This document shows, piece after piece, positions 37,800-48,946 of a DNA stretch of 64,000 bases; within the stretch, counting starts at the first letter, position 1, and each line of letters opens with the position of its first letter. The stretch lies in contig JAKSZU010000004.1 in NCBI GenBank assembly GCA_026018925.1, forward strand, positions 38,149,233 through 38,213,232, in the 5' to 3' direction. Source of the stretch: Tupaia tana. Its lineage: Eukaryota > Chordata > Mammalia > Scandentia > Tupaiidae. Under the pieces are notes generated by a model. The model saw only the letters and a list, made by a program, of their open reading frames with translations. It had not been told where the DNA came from and did no database searches. Made by a program: the position numbers and the translations under genes.

Positions 37800-39077
37800 A
37801 ATAGCTGGTTGATTGTAGAAAGTCTCTGTGGTTACTCCAGACTTGTCAGTCTCTTACAGCAGCAAGTTCTCTAGTCATATCTATTTCTGAGTTCTTTTGT
37901 TTATTCATTCATAAATTATTTTTTGCAAATATTTGAGAATCTGGTATGTGATAGATACTAAGCATCATAAAATAAATTTGGGCTTTCTGAAATTAAAAAC
38001 AAAAATTCCCACAGTTGTTAACTGAGACATATCTGAGGAGAAGCAGAGAAAGGGTCTCATAATTGCAGTTTGCCAGGGTCATAGAACCACAGCTTGAAGG
38101 CCTCGGCAACTTCTTCTGTTTGTGCTCACCTTACCCTTCTTCCTTACAGGAAACCAGGCCAGGAATTTCTCACATATCATTTCCAAGGATTGTCTCTCTG
38201 GATGTCTGAGACCTTGAACAAGAAGAAAAACTAAAAATGTGGAGGATTATAGTAAACCTGAGTTAATGACTCCAAAGGGCAGAAATTGGCTTCTCAAGCA
38301 TCCAATAAGTCAAAACACAGATGTGCATCACCCTAGCCAGCCCTGCTCACGGAGCCTCTGTCCCCACAGCAGTTTTAGAAGCCCACTGAGGACACCAGAC
38401 AGCCAGAGGCCTAAGCCCATGGGCTGCTTGGTATGCAAGGTTTATAGGAAGTCTGGAAAACGCTCAGAATTCTATATCACCATCCCAACTACACCTCATA
38501 AAATGGACTGAGGAGAGCAAAACGAACCAAATGAGAGTACAGAGGGAGGGAGATAAGAAAGGGTAAAAGACAAGGCAATGAAGACATGTTCATTATAATA
38601 GTGATAGTAATAAGACAGGCTCACACTTATTGATCACTTACAACATGCTAGGTATTGATTACGGTGAACCCATTTAATCTTCACACACATACAAACTATC
38701 CCAAACCCTGGTCACTGGTGTGACCACAGCCCTGTGTTCTTCGTTATGATGCCAAAAATCTGTGCAGGAATTCAAATGAAGAGAAAGTTAATGGTTTGAG
38801 GATACTGGCAGAGCTGAGCAATTAGACTGCCTGCTGTGAAGATGGGGTAAAGGAGACTTGGAAGATACAGAGGTTTCAAAGAGAACAGAGCAATGGTTGA
38901 GTGGGAGCCCCAGAGTATGATGATGAAGGCTAGACTACCCTTATACTGCAGCAATGGTGTGGAAGGGAGATAAGGAGGCATCTGGTGCCATCGACATGGA
39001 CAATGACATCATGAAAAATGGTAGTGGTGGGGGTGGGGTGGGGGGAAGAGTCAGGGGAAGAGTAGGGAGATAAGAAT
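37800..39077. other. Unassigned intergenic stretch
   Basis: About 1.3 kb without SINEs. A weak MIR- or L2-like scrap near 38610-38690 (CACTTATTGATCACTTACAA). The 90-codon frame at 38239-38511 has no known features. Confidence 0.4.
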
Positions 39078-39090
39078 TTCATTCTTGGGG

Positions 39091-39352
39091 GTACCAGCAG
39101 TTGGCGTAATGGCTATGTTGCTGGACTCCCATTAGTCGACTGTGGTTCGAGTCCCGGACCCATTGGCTTAAACTCATGCCAGGTGCATATGTGTGCGTGT
39201 CCAAGCTCCCAAGAGGAGAATGGAGGAGAAGGGATTGTGGTGTGGCCATCTCCTCTGGGGGGTGATTTCTCGGTCTCTGTCTCTTTGTCTTTCTGGCAAG
39301 CACATGTGCCCTATAGCAAAATCCTCTCCCCCCCACCTCCAAAAAAAAAAAA
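39091..39352 (+). repeat. SINE-A, young, at the head of an older SINE
   Basis: Forward: GTACCAGCAGTTGGCGTAAT head, B box GGTTCGAGTCC, C-rich tail junction then A-tail. TTCATTCTTGGGG is duplicated at 39078-39090 and 39353-39365. Its last bases belong to the next SINE. Confidence 0.94.
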
Positions 39353-39361
39353 TTCATTCTT

Positions 39362-39605
39362 GGGGCCAGCAGGTAGTTAAGGCATTGGACTCTCACATGA
39401 CTGACCACAGTTTGAGTCCCTGTCCTGGTGGCTTGAAACTCAAACCAGGCACATGTATATGCATGCTCAAAATTCCAAGAAGAGAATGGAGGAGAAGGGA
39501 TTGGGCTGTGGTCACCACCCTGGGGGATGATTTCTTATTTTCTGTTTCTCTCTGTCTCTCTGGTGAGTGGATATTCCCTGTAGCAAAAATCTCTAAGAAA
39601 AAGTT
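39362..39605 (+). repeat. SINE-A, old
   Basis: Forward: GGGGCCAGCAGGTAGTTAAG (head shortened), B box GTTTGAGTCCC, AAGAGAATGGAGGAGAAGGG, CCTGTAGCAAAAATCTCT. Confidence 0.9.
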
Positions 39606-39611
39606 TTATTC

Positions 39612-40115
39612 CTTCTGTCTACAATATGTACTATATGCTAGGCAGTACTCTAGATTCTATGGGTAGTGGTAAAGACAACAGATAAAGTCCTGTAATCATA
39701 GTACTTATGTCCAGTTGGAGTGGCAAACAGCAATCATTAAGCACGTGTCCAAAAAAAATGACAAAAAGTGGTACGCACTGATGAGTAATGGAGCAGGTAC
39801 TTCCGATTGGATGGTTCAGGAAGTCCTCCCTGAGAAAGTGACATTTAAGTGGTATAAAATCAGGGAGAAGAGCACTTTAAACACAGAGAATGGCTGATGC
39901 CAAGACCCCAAGTGGGAACATGCCTGTCAGGAACAAGGTCACAGCCACTCTTTGGCCCTAAAGAACAGCCAAAGAGTGACATGGAGTAAGGTCTGAGGAG
40001 CAGGCAAAGACTGGATCTTAGGAGACCTATTGTCCAGGTTGTTGCTTAGATTTTAATCTAGGGACAAGGAGAAATTGTGAAGGGTTTAATTAGAGGAAGG
40101 ATGATCTAGTTTGTG
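39612..40115 (-). repeat. L2
   Basis: Antisense L2: TACTATATGCTAGGCAGTAC, AGATAAAGTCCTGTAATC, TCAGGAAGTCCTCCCTGAGA, AAGTGACATTTAAGTGG, GACATGGAGTAAGGTCTGAG. Confidence 0.8.
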
Positions 40116-41039
40116 TGTTTGCATATGTGCGTGTTCATAATAGTCTCAACTTCTGAGGTGCACTGGGTTAGAGAGGAGAAACAGGGCCCCCAGTAGAAGT
40201 AAATCATCTTTCATATATAGTCATTTTCCTTTTGTTTTCTCAGATCTTGAAGTAGAACATATTTCAAGGGTCAACTCCCAAGGTCAAGAGTAATCTGAGG
40301 AGTCCGCTCCCTGTGGTTGTTTGTGAGGAAGTCAGAGAGAGGCACAGACCAAACCTCTTATTATGGAGGAGAGGGCGTGTGTGTTTTTCCTTTCTACTGA
40401 AAACAGTCAACAGAAGAAGAAATATATTTATCTGCATCTCTCCCTGCAGAGAATGTGCCACTTACTGTCCCTTCTCCTGAAGCACCTGGAACCCTTTGGA
40501 TTTTTCATCCTTGGCTCTTTATCTTTCTAACAATTGAACAAATGAATCCTGGCCTAACTTCCTAAGCTGACTTCTCAGAGGGCTCTGGTTTGGGGAGGCT
40601 TAGGAACCAGCTGGCTGGTTTCATTCTCCTTTCTGCTGTCATCACTAGGGCAATAGAAGTGGAGTTTTCTGGTTCCACACTACCCTCTCCCGACTGGATT
40701 GTCCCTCTGTGGCCTTTGTTCCTCCTGCTCCTTTGGTGTCCAGACACCTCGTTTTTCACAAGATTTCCACTTGGACAAACATGCTGGGGTGAGGAAAGGA
40801 TGACTAGGATAAGGCAGCTCATGGAGATGTCTTTGCACCCCAGGCTGCCACTGCTCTGGCTTCCCAAGCCTGGGACAGTGGGCAGGCTGTGCCTGGTGTC
40901 AGTCTGAGTTCCATAAATAACCCTGCATGAAGTTGCCAGCAGAAAATGTGGATGATTCAGAGCAGAGAACCTGACTTTCCCGAGTCTTCTTTAGTTCTGG
41001 TTGCCATGACACCATATTGAAGGCCATTGTACATAACTA
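40116..41039. other. Unassigned intergenic stretch
   Basis: About 920 bases with no SINE. Two overlapping frames on opposite strands at 40562-40907 have no known features. Confidence 0.4.
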
Positions 41040-41195
41040 ACTCATGCTGAGGACACACTATGTGCTAAGGTCTCTATAGGTCCATCCCACGAGATGCTTA
41101 CAATTTTCCTATGGAAAAGAGATTTTTGTTTTCATTTTCTAGAAGAGGGCTGAATAACCCACCTGACTACTCTAAAGCAATAGAGGTGGGATTCT
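41040..41195 (-). repeat. MIR
   Basis: Reverse MIR: GAGGACACACTATGTGCTAA, GATGCTTACAATTTTCC, GAAGAGGGCTGAATAACCCA. Confidence 0.6.
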
Positions 41196-41577
41196 AAAAC
41201 AAGTAATAAGTCTTCAGAGCCTCAAGAGGCTTTCCTATGACTTGCCTACCATGCCCATGAACTTCATATCTCTCCTAGCATGATTTCAATCTCAAAGTTT
41301 CCTGATGAAGTTTATTTTCAAGATCACGTTTACAAAACAATTTCCACCATGAACTCAACAGTCCACACTGATACCCTTTCTCAGTATCGGTGCTAGAAAT
41401 ACGTAGAGGAGTTCTGATTGATGATGTCAAATCCAAGATCCTGAGTTTTCCCCCAGATAGCCTCATTTTCTCAATCAATGGACTTAAACGCCATGCATGA
41501 AAGTATCAGTGTTTGGAATTATAGATGTAATATCAATACTTAACTTTCTTTTCCAGATCTTTTTGCTTCAAGCATGC

Positions 41578-41838
41578 AATTTTTTTTTTTTTTTTCCCGA
41601 AGGGTGGATGTGTGTGCAAGATAGAGAAAAAGCAAAATAAAAGCACATCCCAATGGGCTCTAGTCCCATCACAATTATTTTTTCCTCCAGTTCTCCATCC
41701 TATCAGGATCTTGGACTCATGTGTGTGCGCCTGGCACATTTTTCAAGCTGTCAGGGCTAAGATTTGAACCCTGGTTGGCCATGTGGGATCTAGCTTCCTT
41801 TGCTCAGCATCTAACCTCTGTACTACGGAGCCAGCACT
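41578..41838 (-). repeat. SINE-A, old
   Basis: Reverse: T-run, GGGTGGATGTGTGTGCAAG, CTCCAGTTCTCCATCCTATC, GCCTGGCACATTTTTCAAGC, ACTACGGAGCCAGC. Confidence 0.8.
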
Positions 41839-42369
41839 CAGATATGTTTTTTTATTTTACCAGGAAGATGGGAAACAAAAAAGGCTGAAAGAGGAAAAAA
41901 TGGGTAATAAAAGAATAATGGAATGGAAGGAAAAGAAAAGAAATTGTTCAGACTTGTCTCTAGGCATCTAAGCTAGTAAGTTCCACGTGCAGAGGATCTT
42001 GCTGTAGTCATATGACCTTCCCTAGACTCAAATTCTTACTTGGCTGAAGGCCAAGCCTTATCTGCAGTCCATGGTCAGTGCACTTGAATGGTGATGGAGC
42101 CAACAAAGATTGGCAGGTTAAATCTAATGGCTCTGGCTGCATACAGTGCTAATATTTGGCCAATTTGGTAAGAGTCCCATAATTTTATTCTCTTCTGAGT
42201 TGTGAGATCACTTTTAGTGGGACTCAGATTTTAGAGACGTGTGAAGAAAACTGACGTTATGATTCAATGCAGTTCCTGAGGAAACATATGGAATTTTTTG
42301 GCCATATAGTCTCAGCTTTTTGGTTCATTTGGCATGTCTCCATGCTAAATTTAAAAGCAGACGTCAAGC
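41839..42369. other. Unassigned intergenic stretch
   Basis: Nothing recognised. Confidence 0.35.
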
Positions 42370-42485
42370 ATAATTATTATATGTATAGAATTTCACCTCC
42401 CAGGGATTTATGTGCCTCATCTAGAAAATGAGGGGTAGACCAGATGCTCCCTAAAGGGCTTTCCAGAGCTGTGTTCTCTGGTTTA
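42370..42485 (+). repeat. MIR-type fragment
   Basis: Forward: GTGCCTCATCTAGAAAATGA, GGGGTAGACCAGATGCTCCC, TTTCCAGAGCTGTGTTC. This is the MIR/MIR3-like end pattern. Confidence 0.6.
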
Positions 42486-42912
42486 TGGATTTGAGCATTG
42501 TACTTCACTTTTTGTTTACTACAAACTGAAAACCGTAAAAAAGAATGACATCTAGCATTTAATTTCCCAACCAGATTAATAGCTGTCCTACAACTTGTGT
42601 GTCTGAAGATTTATGTTACCTTCAACCAAACAGAAAGGATAGGGCAGCATTCTGAGAAGACACTTGGATTGTGATCTTCTACATAAGTCCCCAGCCCAGG
42701 CATTTGCAACAATCACCCCATGTCAGAGTGTGCCTTTGAGGGTGTATATGAGAAGGAATGAAAATAAGGTACTAAACCAAAACTAACCATAGTAGTCAAG
42801 CTGGGTGGGTTTTGACCCAGAACATGTATTTATTTACCTTTAGGGGGGTTCTTTTTATCCTTTTTCTTCTTCTATTTTAAAGCAAGTAATCTATAGATGA
42901 TATTTACTTAGT
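42486..42912. other. Unassigned intergenic stretch
   Basis: Nothing recognised. Ends in a run of about 14 C (42913-42926) that borders the next SINE. Confidence 0.35.
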
Positions 42913-42926
42913 CCCCCCCCCCCCCC

Positions 42927-43184
42927 TTTTTTTGGAGAGATTTTTGCTATAGGGCACGTGCGCTGGCCAGACAGACAGAGAGAGACGGAGAGACAGAAAG
43001 CAGGAAATCACCCCCGGGGGGAATGGCCACACTGCAATCCCTTCTCCTCCATTCTCCTCTCGGGATCTTGGGCACGCATGCACACGTGCCTGGCGTGAGT
43101 TTTAAGCCACCGGGTCCGGGACACGAACCGCAGTCGACTATGTGGGAGTCCAGCGACATAGCCATTACACTAACTGCTGGTCCC
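42927..43184 (-). repeat. SINE-A, young
   Basis: Reverse, near-consensus: TTTTTTTGGAGAGATTTTTGC, CGGGTCCGGGACACGAACCG, ACTAACTGCTGGTCCC. AGTCCCC on both sides. The left copy expanded into a C-run. Confidence 0.93.
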
Positions 43185-43371
43185 AGTCCCCTTTTTTAAT
43201 AAAAAATCACAACATCACAAAGAAGTATTCCAATGCTTTGTGTGAGGTGTCACTTCACGACAGCCATGCTTAAGAGTTCTGTATGTATAGCTCTATTGTG
43301 CTACTTGGTTCGCTACATAAACTCGAGCAAGTTACTTAACTCCTGTGACATGAAAATCTTTGTAGTTCTTT

Positions 43372-43618
43372 TTTAAAAAATTTTGTTAGAGGGTGCATAC
43401 ACTCACCAAGAGAAAGACAGGGAGAGAGAAAAAGTGAAAAAGCACCCCCCCCCCCATGGGGGAAGGCCACATTTTAATTTCTTCTCTCCCATTCTCCCAT
43501 TGGGATTTTGGACATGCACTCGTACCCAGCATGTTTTTCAAGCTGCTGGGTCTGGAATTCAGACTGTTTATGGCCATGCGGGATTTAGCTACCTTAGCCA
43601 CCAAGTGGCTGGCGGGCC
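43372..43618 (-). repeat. SINE-A, old
   Basis: Reverse: TTTTTTAAAAAATTTTGTTA, C-run of the hairpin at 43445-43457, AATTTCTTCTCTCCCATTCT, CCAAGTGGCTGGCGGG. Confidence 0.82.
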
Positions 43619-43828
43619 TTTTCTTTTTCACTCCCTTTCTTTCTCCTTTTCTTGAACAAATACTTTTTGAGCACTGGCAATGTACAACTCATTGTTCTGG
43701 AAATAAACACTGCAGCAGTGAGCAATGCTTTTCTTGTGTTCCTAATAATCTAGTTGAATAGGAAATACAAGTAAATCATTAAATTCTAGGGTTTGAATGT
43801 CTGTCCCCTCCGATCTCAAGTTGAAAAA

Positions 43829-44346
43829 AATGTCTATTGCCAGAGGGCGTGTGTGCTCACCACAGAGAGAAAAAGAGAGAGAGAACATTCCAGTGGGGCA
43901 TGGTCACACTACAATTCTTTTTCTTCCATTCTTGCTTCCCATCAATATTTTGGAACACATGTACACACACCTGGCATGTTTTTCAAGCTGCTGAGGCTGG
44001 GATGCAACCTGTAGTCTTCCACGTGAGATACAAATCTCTTTTGTTTGTATTGTTTTTGTCTTTTAGTTTTTTGTTTTTGCTATAAGACATGCACACTCAC
44101 TAAAGAAGGCGGTATGTGAGAAATCCCCTTCCCTGCCCCTACCAGGGATGGTCACACCACCATCCCTTCTCCATTCTCCTCTTGGGATCTTGGGCACGCA
44201 CGTACACATACCTGGCATGATTTTCAAGCCACCCAGTTCAGGATCAAAACGCACAGTCAGCCGTGTGGCATGTAGCACCTTATCTTTCACACCACCTGCT
44301 GGCCCTAAGATCCGGGTTTATTAACCACTGAGCTATGGGGCCAGCC
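43829..44346 (-). repeat. SINE-A, old, split
   Basis: Reverse: TCTATTGCCAGAGGGCGTGT to CTTCCACGTGAGATACAAATC, and then the head TTTATTAACCACTGAGCTATG to GGGGCCAGCCC after the nested copy. Confidence 0.8.
44060..44306 (-). repeat. SINE-A, nested
   Basis: Reverse: TAGTTTTTTGTTTTTGCTAT, CTTCTCCATTCTCCTCTTGG, CACACCACCTGCTGGCCC. Confidence 0.85.
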
Positions 44347-44368
44347 CTCATATTGAAACTTAATTTCT

Positions 44369-44750
44369 TTTTTTTTTTTTGGAGAGGTTTTTGCTATAGG
44401 GCGTGTGTGCTCACCAGAAAGACAGAGAGAGATGGAGAGACAGAAAGCGAGAAATTACCCCCTGGGGGGATAGCCACACCGCAGTCCCTTCTCCTCCATT
44501 CTCCTCTCGGGATCTTGGGCACACATGCACACATGCTGGCGTGAGTTTAAACCACCGGGTCTGGGACTTGAACTGTGGTCAACTACCTGGGAGTTCAGCG
44601 ACATAGCCATTACACCAACTGCTGCCCCCCCCCCCCCCCGTTTTTTGGAAACGGTGCGTGTTGAGAGAGACAGAGAGAGAGAGATGGACTCGATGCTGCA
44701 ATCCTCCAGCCTCCATAGGTTTTTGCCATAGGGCAGGTGCCACTACGCCC
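44369..44750 (-). repeat. Composite SINE-A with 124 extra bases
   Basis: Perfect 16-bp target duplication TTGAAACTTAATTTCT at 44353-44368 and 44751-44766. Between them is a normal reverse SINE-A (44369-44626, ending ACCAACTGCTG), then a C-run at 44625-44639, then 44640-44750. That extra part has GAGAGAGACAGAGAGAGAGA, GATGCTGCAATCCTCCAGCC and GGTTTTTGCCATAGGGCAGG, like a short second SINE in the same direction. The whole 382 bp moved together. Confidence 0.9.
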
Positions 44751-44791
44751 TTGAAACTTAATTTCTATTATAACAGTATTAAGAGGTGGGA

Positions 44792-45066
44792 CCAGGACCA
44801 GCGGATAGCATAATGGAGCTCCCACTGGGCTCCCAGGTAGTGGATTGCAGTTTGAGTCCCAGACCCAGCAGCTTAAACTCACATCAGGTATGTGTGCATG
44901 TGTACCAAAAATCCCCAGAGGAGAATGGAGGAGACAGATTGCTGCATGGCCATCTTCCCTGGGGGATGAGTTCTCACTTTCTGTCTCTTTTTCTCTCTCT
45001 GTCTCTCTGGTGAGCTCATGCATCCTATAGCAAACATCTGTCTCTAAAAAAAGAGGAAAAAATAAA
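44792..45066 (+). repeat. SINE-A
   Basis: Forward: CCAGGACCAGCGGATAGCAT head, B box GTTTGAGTCCC, CCTATAGCAAACATCTGTC end. Perfect 11-bp duplication AAGAGGTGGGA (44781-44791 and 45067-45077) in the LTR. Confidence 0.94.
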
Positions 45067-45172
45067 AAGAGGTGGGATCTTTTTAAAAGGTGATCAAGCC
45101 ACAAGAGTTTCACCTCATGCATAGTTTAATTCCTTTATCGCAAGAGTAGTAAAGTATTGCAGTATCAGATTT

Positions 45173-45195
45173 GTTTCTATCTATCTATATCTATC

Positions 45196-45240
<45 letters not shown>

Positions 45241-45241
45241 G
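45173..45241. repeat. (CTAT)n microsatellite
   Basis: About 15 CTAT units with two early interruptions, directly left of a SINE tail. Confidence 0.97.
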
Positions 45242-45242
45242 T

Positions 45243-45497
45243 TTGTTTGTTCATTGGTTTGCTATAGGATGTGTGCACTTGCCAGAGAGAGACAGAAAGT
45301 GAGAGAGGGAAAGTGAGAAATCACCTTCCGGGGAGATGGCTATAGCACAATCTCCTACATTCTCCTCTCAGGATTTTGGGCATATACATACACATGTCTG
45401 GCATGATTTTCAAGCTGCCAGATCTGGGATTTGAACTGCACAGTCAGCCATGTAGGATCCAGTTGCCTTAAGCACCATACTACCAGCTGGTCCTCAG
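45243..45497 (-). repeat. SINE-A, old
   Basis: Reverse: GTTCATTGGTTTGCTATAGG, CCTACATTCTCCTCTCAGG, GATTTTCAAGCTGCCAG, ACTACCAGCTGGTCC. Confidence 0.85.
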
Positions 45498-46208
45498 GTT
45501 CATTATAAAAGGATGAGTTTGATCCCCCCCCCCCCTTCTTCCTCTCTCTCACCTTCTGTTTGTTCTTCTGCTCTTCTGCCACTACATGATGGCACATAAA
45601 GCCCCTTACTGGATTCCAGAACTTTGATATTGGTTTTCTTAACCTCCAACACTGTGAGCCAATAAATTCCTGTTTATTATAAATTACCCACTCTCAGATA
45701 TTCTGTTACAACTTCACAAAATGGGCTCAGACAATAAACATGGCTATTGGGTGGTATGTGCAATGAGCAAAACAGGGTAAGGTTTATGAGGGAAGCTATT
45801 TTGAAGGGATTGTCAAGGAAGAGCCCTCCAAAATGGTGACAATTGGGCTGAGATGTGAACTAAGCGTAGGGAAGATTACAGGTGGTTGAAATAGCAGGGT
45901 ACAACAACTCTGGGTGGGAGGTATGCCTGGGCTGAATATTTTAGGGGAGAGTGAGAAACCTAAAGTGACTGGACCATTCAGTACATGGGAAGTAATCAGG
46001 TGATCTGATGTTTATGTGAAAGAATCTATTTTCATGTTGTTTTGACATGTGATTTGACTATGTGTTTAAGAATTGACTTCTCGGACAGTAGGAAGATGGG
46101 TATGAGTTTACCAGGCAGTGTGTGTGAAGTGCTTAGCCCAGTATCTATCAATAGACTGTACTCAGGGGTAGCATTTGTTATTGTGCTATTAGTGAATCTA
46201 ATATACCA

Positions 46209-46263
46209 TTCTGTATTGATGTGATAGAGTATCTTCGTTCTGTATTGATGTGATAGAGTATCT
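46209..46263. repeat. 29-bp tandem duplication
   Basis: A 26-base segment starting TTCTGTATTGATGTGATAGA at 46209 is repeated exactly at 46238, with TCG between. Confidence 0.97.
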
Positions 46264-46564
46264 GTCAGGGGCCAAGGAAATGGCGAGAGAAAACCAACAT
46301 TTCTTGAGTACTTACTCTGTGCCAGGTCTACACATGTTTAGTCCAGATACAATATAGAACAAAGCAGTATGTTTTTAGGAAGGGAAACAATGGCGTCTGA
46401 TCCCAAAATAGATCCTCCATCCTGTGCAGTCTTGTCATGGTGCCCAGAATTAGCCACAACATCGAGCTGAGGTCAATGCTGAAGTCTACATTTTAACCTG
46501 GGATGGTAACATCAGGCCTTATTTCAACCACTTTCACTGTGATGTGATCTTATGGATCAGATGA

Positions 46565-46790
46565 ACTAACAGACTCCAATGGCTCTGGAGTCTGATGGCC
46601 TGGGCTCAAAGTCCAGCTCATCCCGTGAATAGTTGTGTGCCTTTGGGCAAGGTACTTAGCTTCTGTGTGCCTCAGGTTTCTCACCTGTACTTTAGAGATG
46701 CTAGTGATAGCTATCTCTCATGGCTTATGTGAGTTAATATGAGGTAATGCATGTCAATTCTTTATCAGACATAAATGTATTATTTGCACA
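46565..46790 (+). repeat. MIR, well preserved
   Basis: Forward MIR: CTCTGGAGTCTGATGGCCTG, GTGTGCCTTTGGGCAAGG, TGTGCCTCAGGTTTCTCACC, GAGTTAATATGAGGTAATGC. Confidence 0.88.
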
Positions 46791-46799
46791 GTTGAGTTA

Positions 46800-47220
46800 A
46801 TTAATGAGACAACCAGAAAAACTTTGAAGCTTAGAACATAGGACTGGTGTATTTCCAGGGGAAAACAAAGGACCAAAAACGTTATGGTGCACAGAAAAAG
46901 GTGGATGCCAAGTATAAGCCGTAATTATCTTGGAAAGGAGGAGAAAGCCTCTCTTTTGAAGTCTCGGGCAAAAGAATGGAGACAGAGAAGATGTTAGAGG
47001 AGTTACAAAGACATGTCCTATCTGCTTCTCAAGTTTACAAGAGACCATTTCTGTCAAACTAGCATCTTCATACTTACACAGCTGGGTATGGTACAGACTT
47101 TGATTCTCTGAAGGAAGACAATCTCTATCACACTATATAGCTATATATTGCTCTAAGCCAACCTGATGAAATTAGGTTAAAAACATTAAAAATGGGGTCA
47201 CTATTGCAAAAAAGAGCCTT
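46800..47220. other. Unassigned intergenic stretch
   Basis: Nothing recognised. The 86-codon minus frame at 46797-47057 has no known features. Confidence 0.35.
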
Positions 47221-47230
47221 TAGACCTCAT

Positions 47231-47423
47231 TTTTTTTTTTTTTGGTAAAGAATTATCTTATTTAACTTTATTTATTTTTAACTTGACCACAGAGGGACAG
47301 AATGAGAGAGTGAGAGAAAGAGAGAGAGAAAGAGAAAGTGAGAAAGCAAGCCTCCAGGTCTGGGATTCGAACTGTGGTCAGTAAGTCTAGCTCCCTCAAG
47401 CACCATACCACCTGCCATGCCCC
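47231..47423 (-). repeat. SINE-B
   Basis: Reverse: GGTAAAGAATTATCTTATTT, CAAGCCTCCAGGTCTGGGAT, TTCGAACTGTGG, CACCTGCCATGCCCC. Duplication TAGACCTCAT at 47221-47230 and 47424-47433. Confidence 0.93.
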
Positions 47424-47439
47424 TAGACCTCATCTTTTT

Positions 47440-47570
47440 AAACCCCATTCATTGAACAAATGAGGACCTTCTTGCCCAGAGTAGTTCAAAGACTTACTAT
47501 AGTCCCACTGATAGTTAATGACATGGCAGGATTCAGACCCAGCCTGCCTGATTTCCTATATCGGTGTTAG
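47440..47570 (-). repeat. MIR fragment
   Basis: Reverse MIR: AAATGAGGACCTTCTTGCCC, AGTAGTTCAAAGACTTACTA, ATGGCAGGATTCAGACCC. Confidence 0.65.
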
Positions 47571-47667
47571 TTCAACCCTCCCTTACTACCTCATCCTAAA
47601 AGATAAAATAATAAATTAGCTTATCAGAACTTGTCATAATAGAATGTCTTTTAAATGGTTAGTTACC

Positions 47668-48242
47668 TTAGAGCAGAACTGTCCATTAGAAATATAAGCC
47701 ATATAGTAATTAAAATTTTTTCTAATAGCTACATTTAAAAAAAGTAAAAAGAAACAGGGAAAATTAACTTTAATAATATATTTTAATTCAATATATCCAA
47801 AATATAATTTTTAAAAAATTTGTCAAGAGCATGTATGCTTGCTAGAAAGAGACAGAGAGACAAAGAGTGGGAGATGGAGAAAGCACTCCACAGTGGGGTA
47901 TGGTCCTGCTGCAATCTCGTCTCCATTTCTCCCTCCTCTTGGGATTTTGAACACACATGCACATGTGCTCAGCGTGTTTTTCAAACCACTGGAGCCAGGA
48001 TTCAAATCGCATGGTCAGCTACGTGGAAGCTGTCTCCCCTTACCGTCAGGCCATGGAACTGGCCCCCAAATATCATTTTAATCTAAAAATATTATTGAGA
48101 CATTTTACATTATTTTTGCATATAATGTCTTCAAAATCTGGTGCTTATTTTATGTTTACAGAACGTGGCATTTTGGACTAGCCACGTTTTAAATGTTCAT
48201 TAGGCACAGGTGGCTGGTGGCGTTTGGACAGGGTTGTCCTAA
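47668..48242 (+). mobile_element. hAT-type non-autonomous DNA transposon, split by SINE
   Basis: Left end AGAACTGTCCATTAGAAATA and right end GGACAGGGTTGTCCT share a CTGTCCA-type inverted end. Internal blocks AAAAAGTAAAAAGAAACAGG, TTTAATAATATATTTTAATT and TTGGACTAGCCACGTTTTAA are those of a common mammalian hAT MITE. I cannot assign the exact family. Confidence 0.7.
47812..48070 (-). repeat. SINE-A, old, inside the hAT element
   Basis: Reverse: TTGTCAAGAGCATGTATGCT, CTCCACAGTGGGGTATGG, GCGTGTTTTTCAAACCACTG, CAGGCCATGGAACTGGCCC. Confidence 0.83.
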
Positions 48243-48286
48243 AACATTTCAATGTTCTAGGTTCAACTGATTTAATATAGTTTAAT

Positions 48287-48538
48287 ATTTTTTAGACAGA
48301 GATTGTTTGCTATAGAGCATGTGTGCTCACCATAAAGACAGAGAGAGACAGATACAGAAAGCTAGAAATCACTGCCTAGGGGGAATGGCCACACTGTAAT
48401 CCTTTCTCCTCCATTCTGCTCGCCAGATTTTGGGCATGCATGTACATACACGTGACGTGAGTTTGAAGCCACTGGGTCCAGGACTCAAACCATGGTTAGC
48501 CATGTGGGAGTCCAGTGATGTAACCATCTGCTGGTCTC
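48287..48538 (-). repeat. SINE-A
   Basis: Reverse: TTTTTTAGACAGAGATTGTTTG, TAATCCTTTCTCCTCCATTC, CATCTGCTGGTCTC. AATATAGTTTAAT on both sides (48274-48286 and 48539-48551). Confidence 0.92.
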
Positions 48539-48636
48539 AATATAGTTTAATTTTTTAAAATAGGTTTAATTAAAAATAAATTTAATATGATTTTTTTGGC
48601 TTAATTTTTAAATTTCCCACTTAAGCTTAACTTTCT

Positions 48637-48880
48637 TTTTTTTTTCTTTCTTTTGCTATAGGGCACATGAGCTTGGCAGAAAGACAGAGAAACAGAAAGC
48701 AAGAAATCAGCCCCTAGCAAGGGGGATGGCCACACCGCAATCCATTCTCCATTCTCCTCTCCGGATCTTGGGCACACAACACATGCCCGACGTGAGTTTA
48801 ACCCACTGGGTCCGGCACTCGGACTGTGGTTGACTACAGGGAAGTTCAGCGATATAGCCATTATGCCAACTGCTGGTCCC
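48637..48880 (-). repeat. SINE-A
   Basis: Reverse: T-run, GCTATAGGGCACATGAGC, CCATTCTCCTCTCCGGATC, CCAACTGCTGGTCCC. Target duplication TTAAGCTTAACTTTCT / TTAAACTTCACTTTCT with two changes. Confidence 0.93.
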
Positions 48881-48946
48881 TTAAACTTCACTTTCTAAAA
48901 GCATATGCATTACATAACATAAAACGAGGAGCAAATATCTATGACT

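Larger units (their letters stand above)
43787..45733 (+). repeat. MaLR-type LTR broken by five SINEs
   Basis: LTR start AGGGTTTGAATGTCTGTCCC at 43789. Middle pieces are CCTTGAAACTTAATTTCT, AAGAGGTGGGATC and TCACCTCATGCATAGTTTAA. The end is CAATAAATTCCTG... to AAAATGGGCTCAGACA. About 450 bases of LTR are spread over nearly 2 kb. No viral coding sequence. Confidence 0.75.
43640..46020 (-). repeat. L2, split by a MaLR LTR
   Basis: Antisense L2 left part (CTTGAACAAATACTTTTTGA, GCAGCAGTGAGCAATGC) and right part (GGTATGTGCAATGAGCAAAA, GGGCTGAGATGTGAACTAAG, GAAGTAATCAGGTGATC). The LTR at 43787-45733 separates them. Confidence 0.7.

Noticed and set aside
45173-45241. CRISPR-like array of short repeats
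   Set aside because: Simple CTAT microsatellite with no spacers. The host is a mammal.
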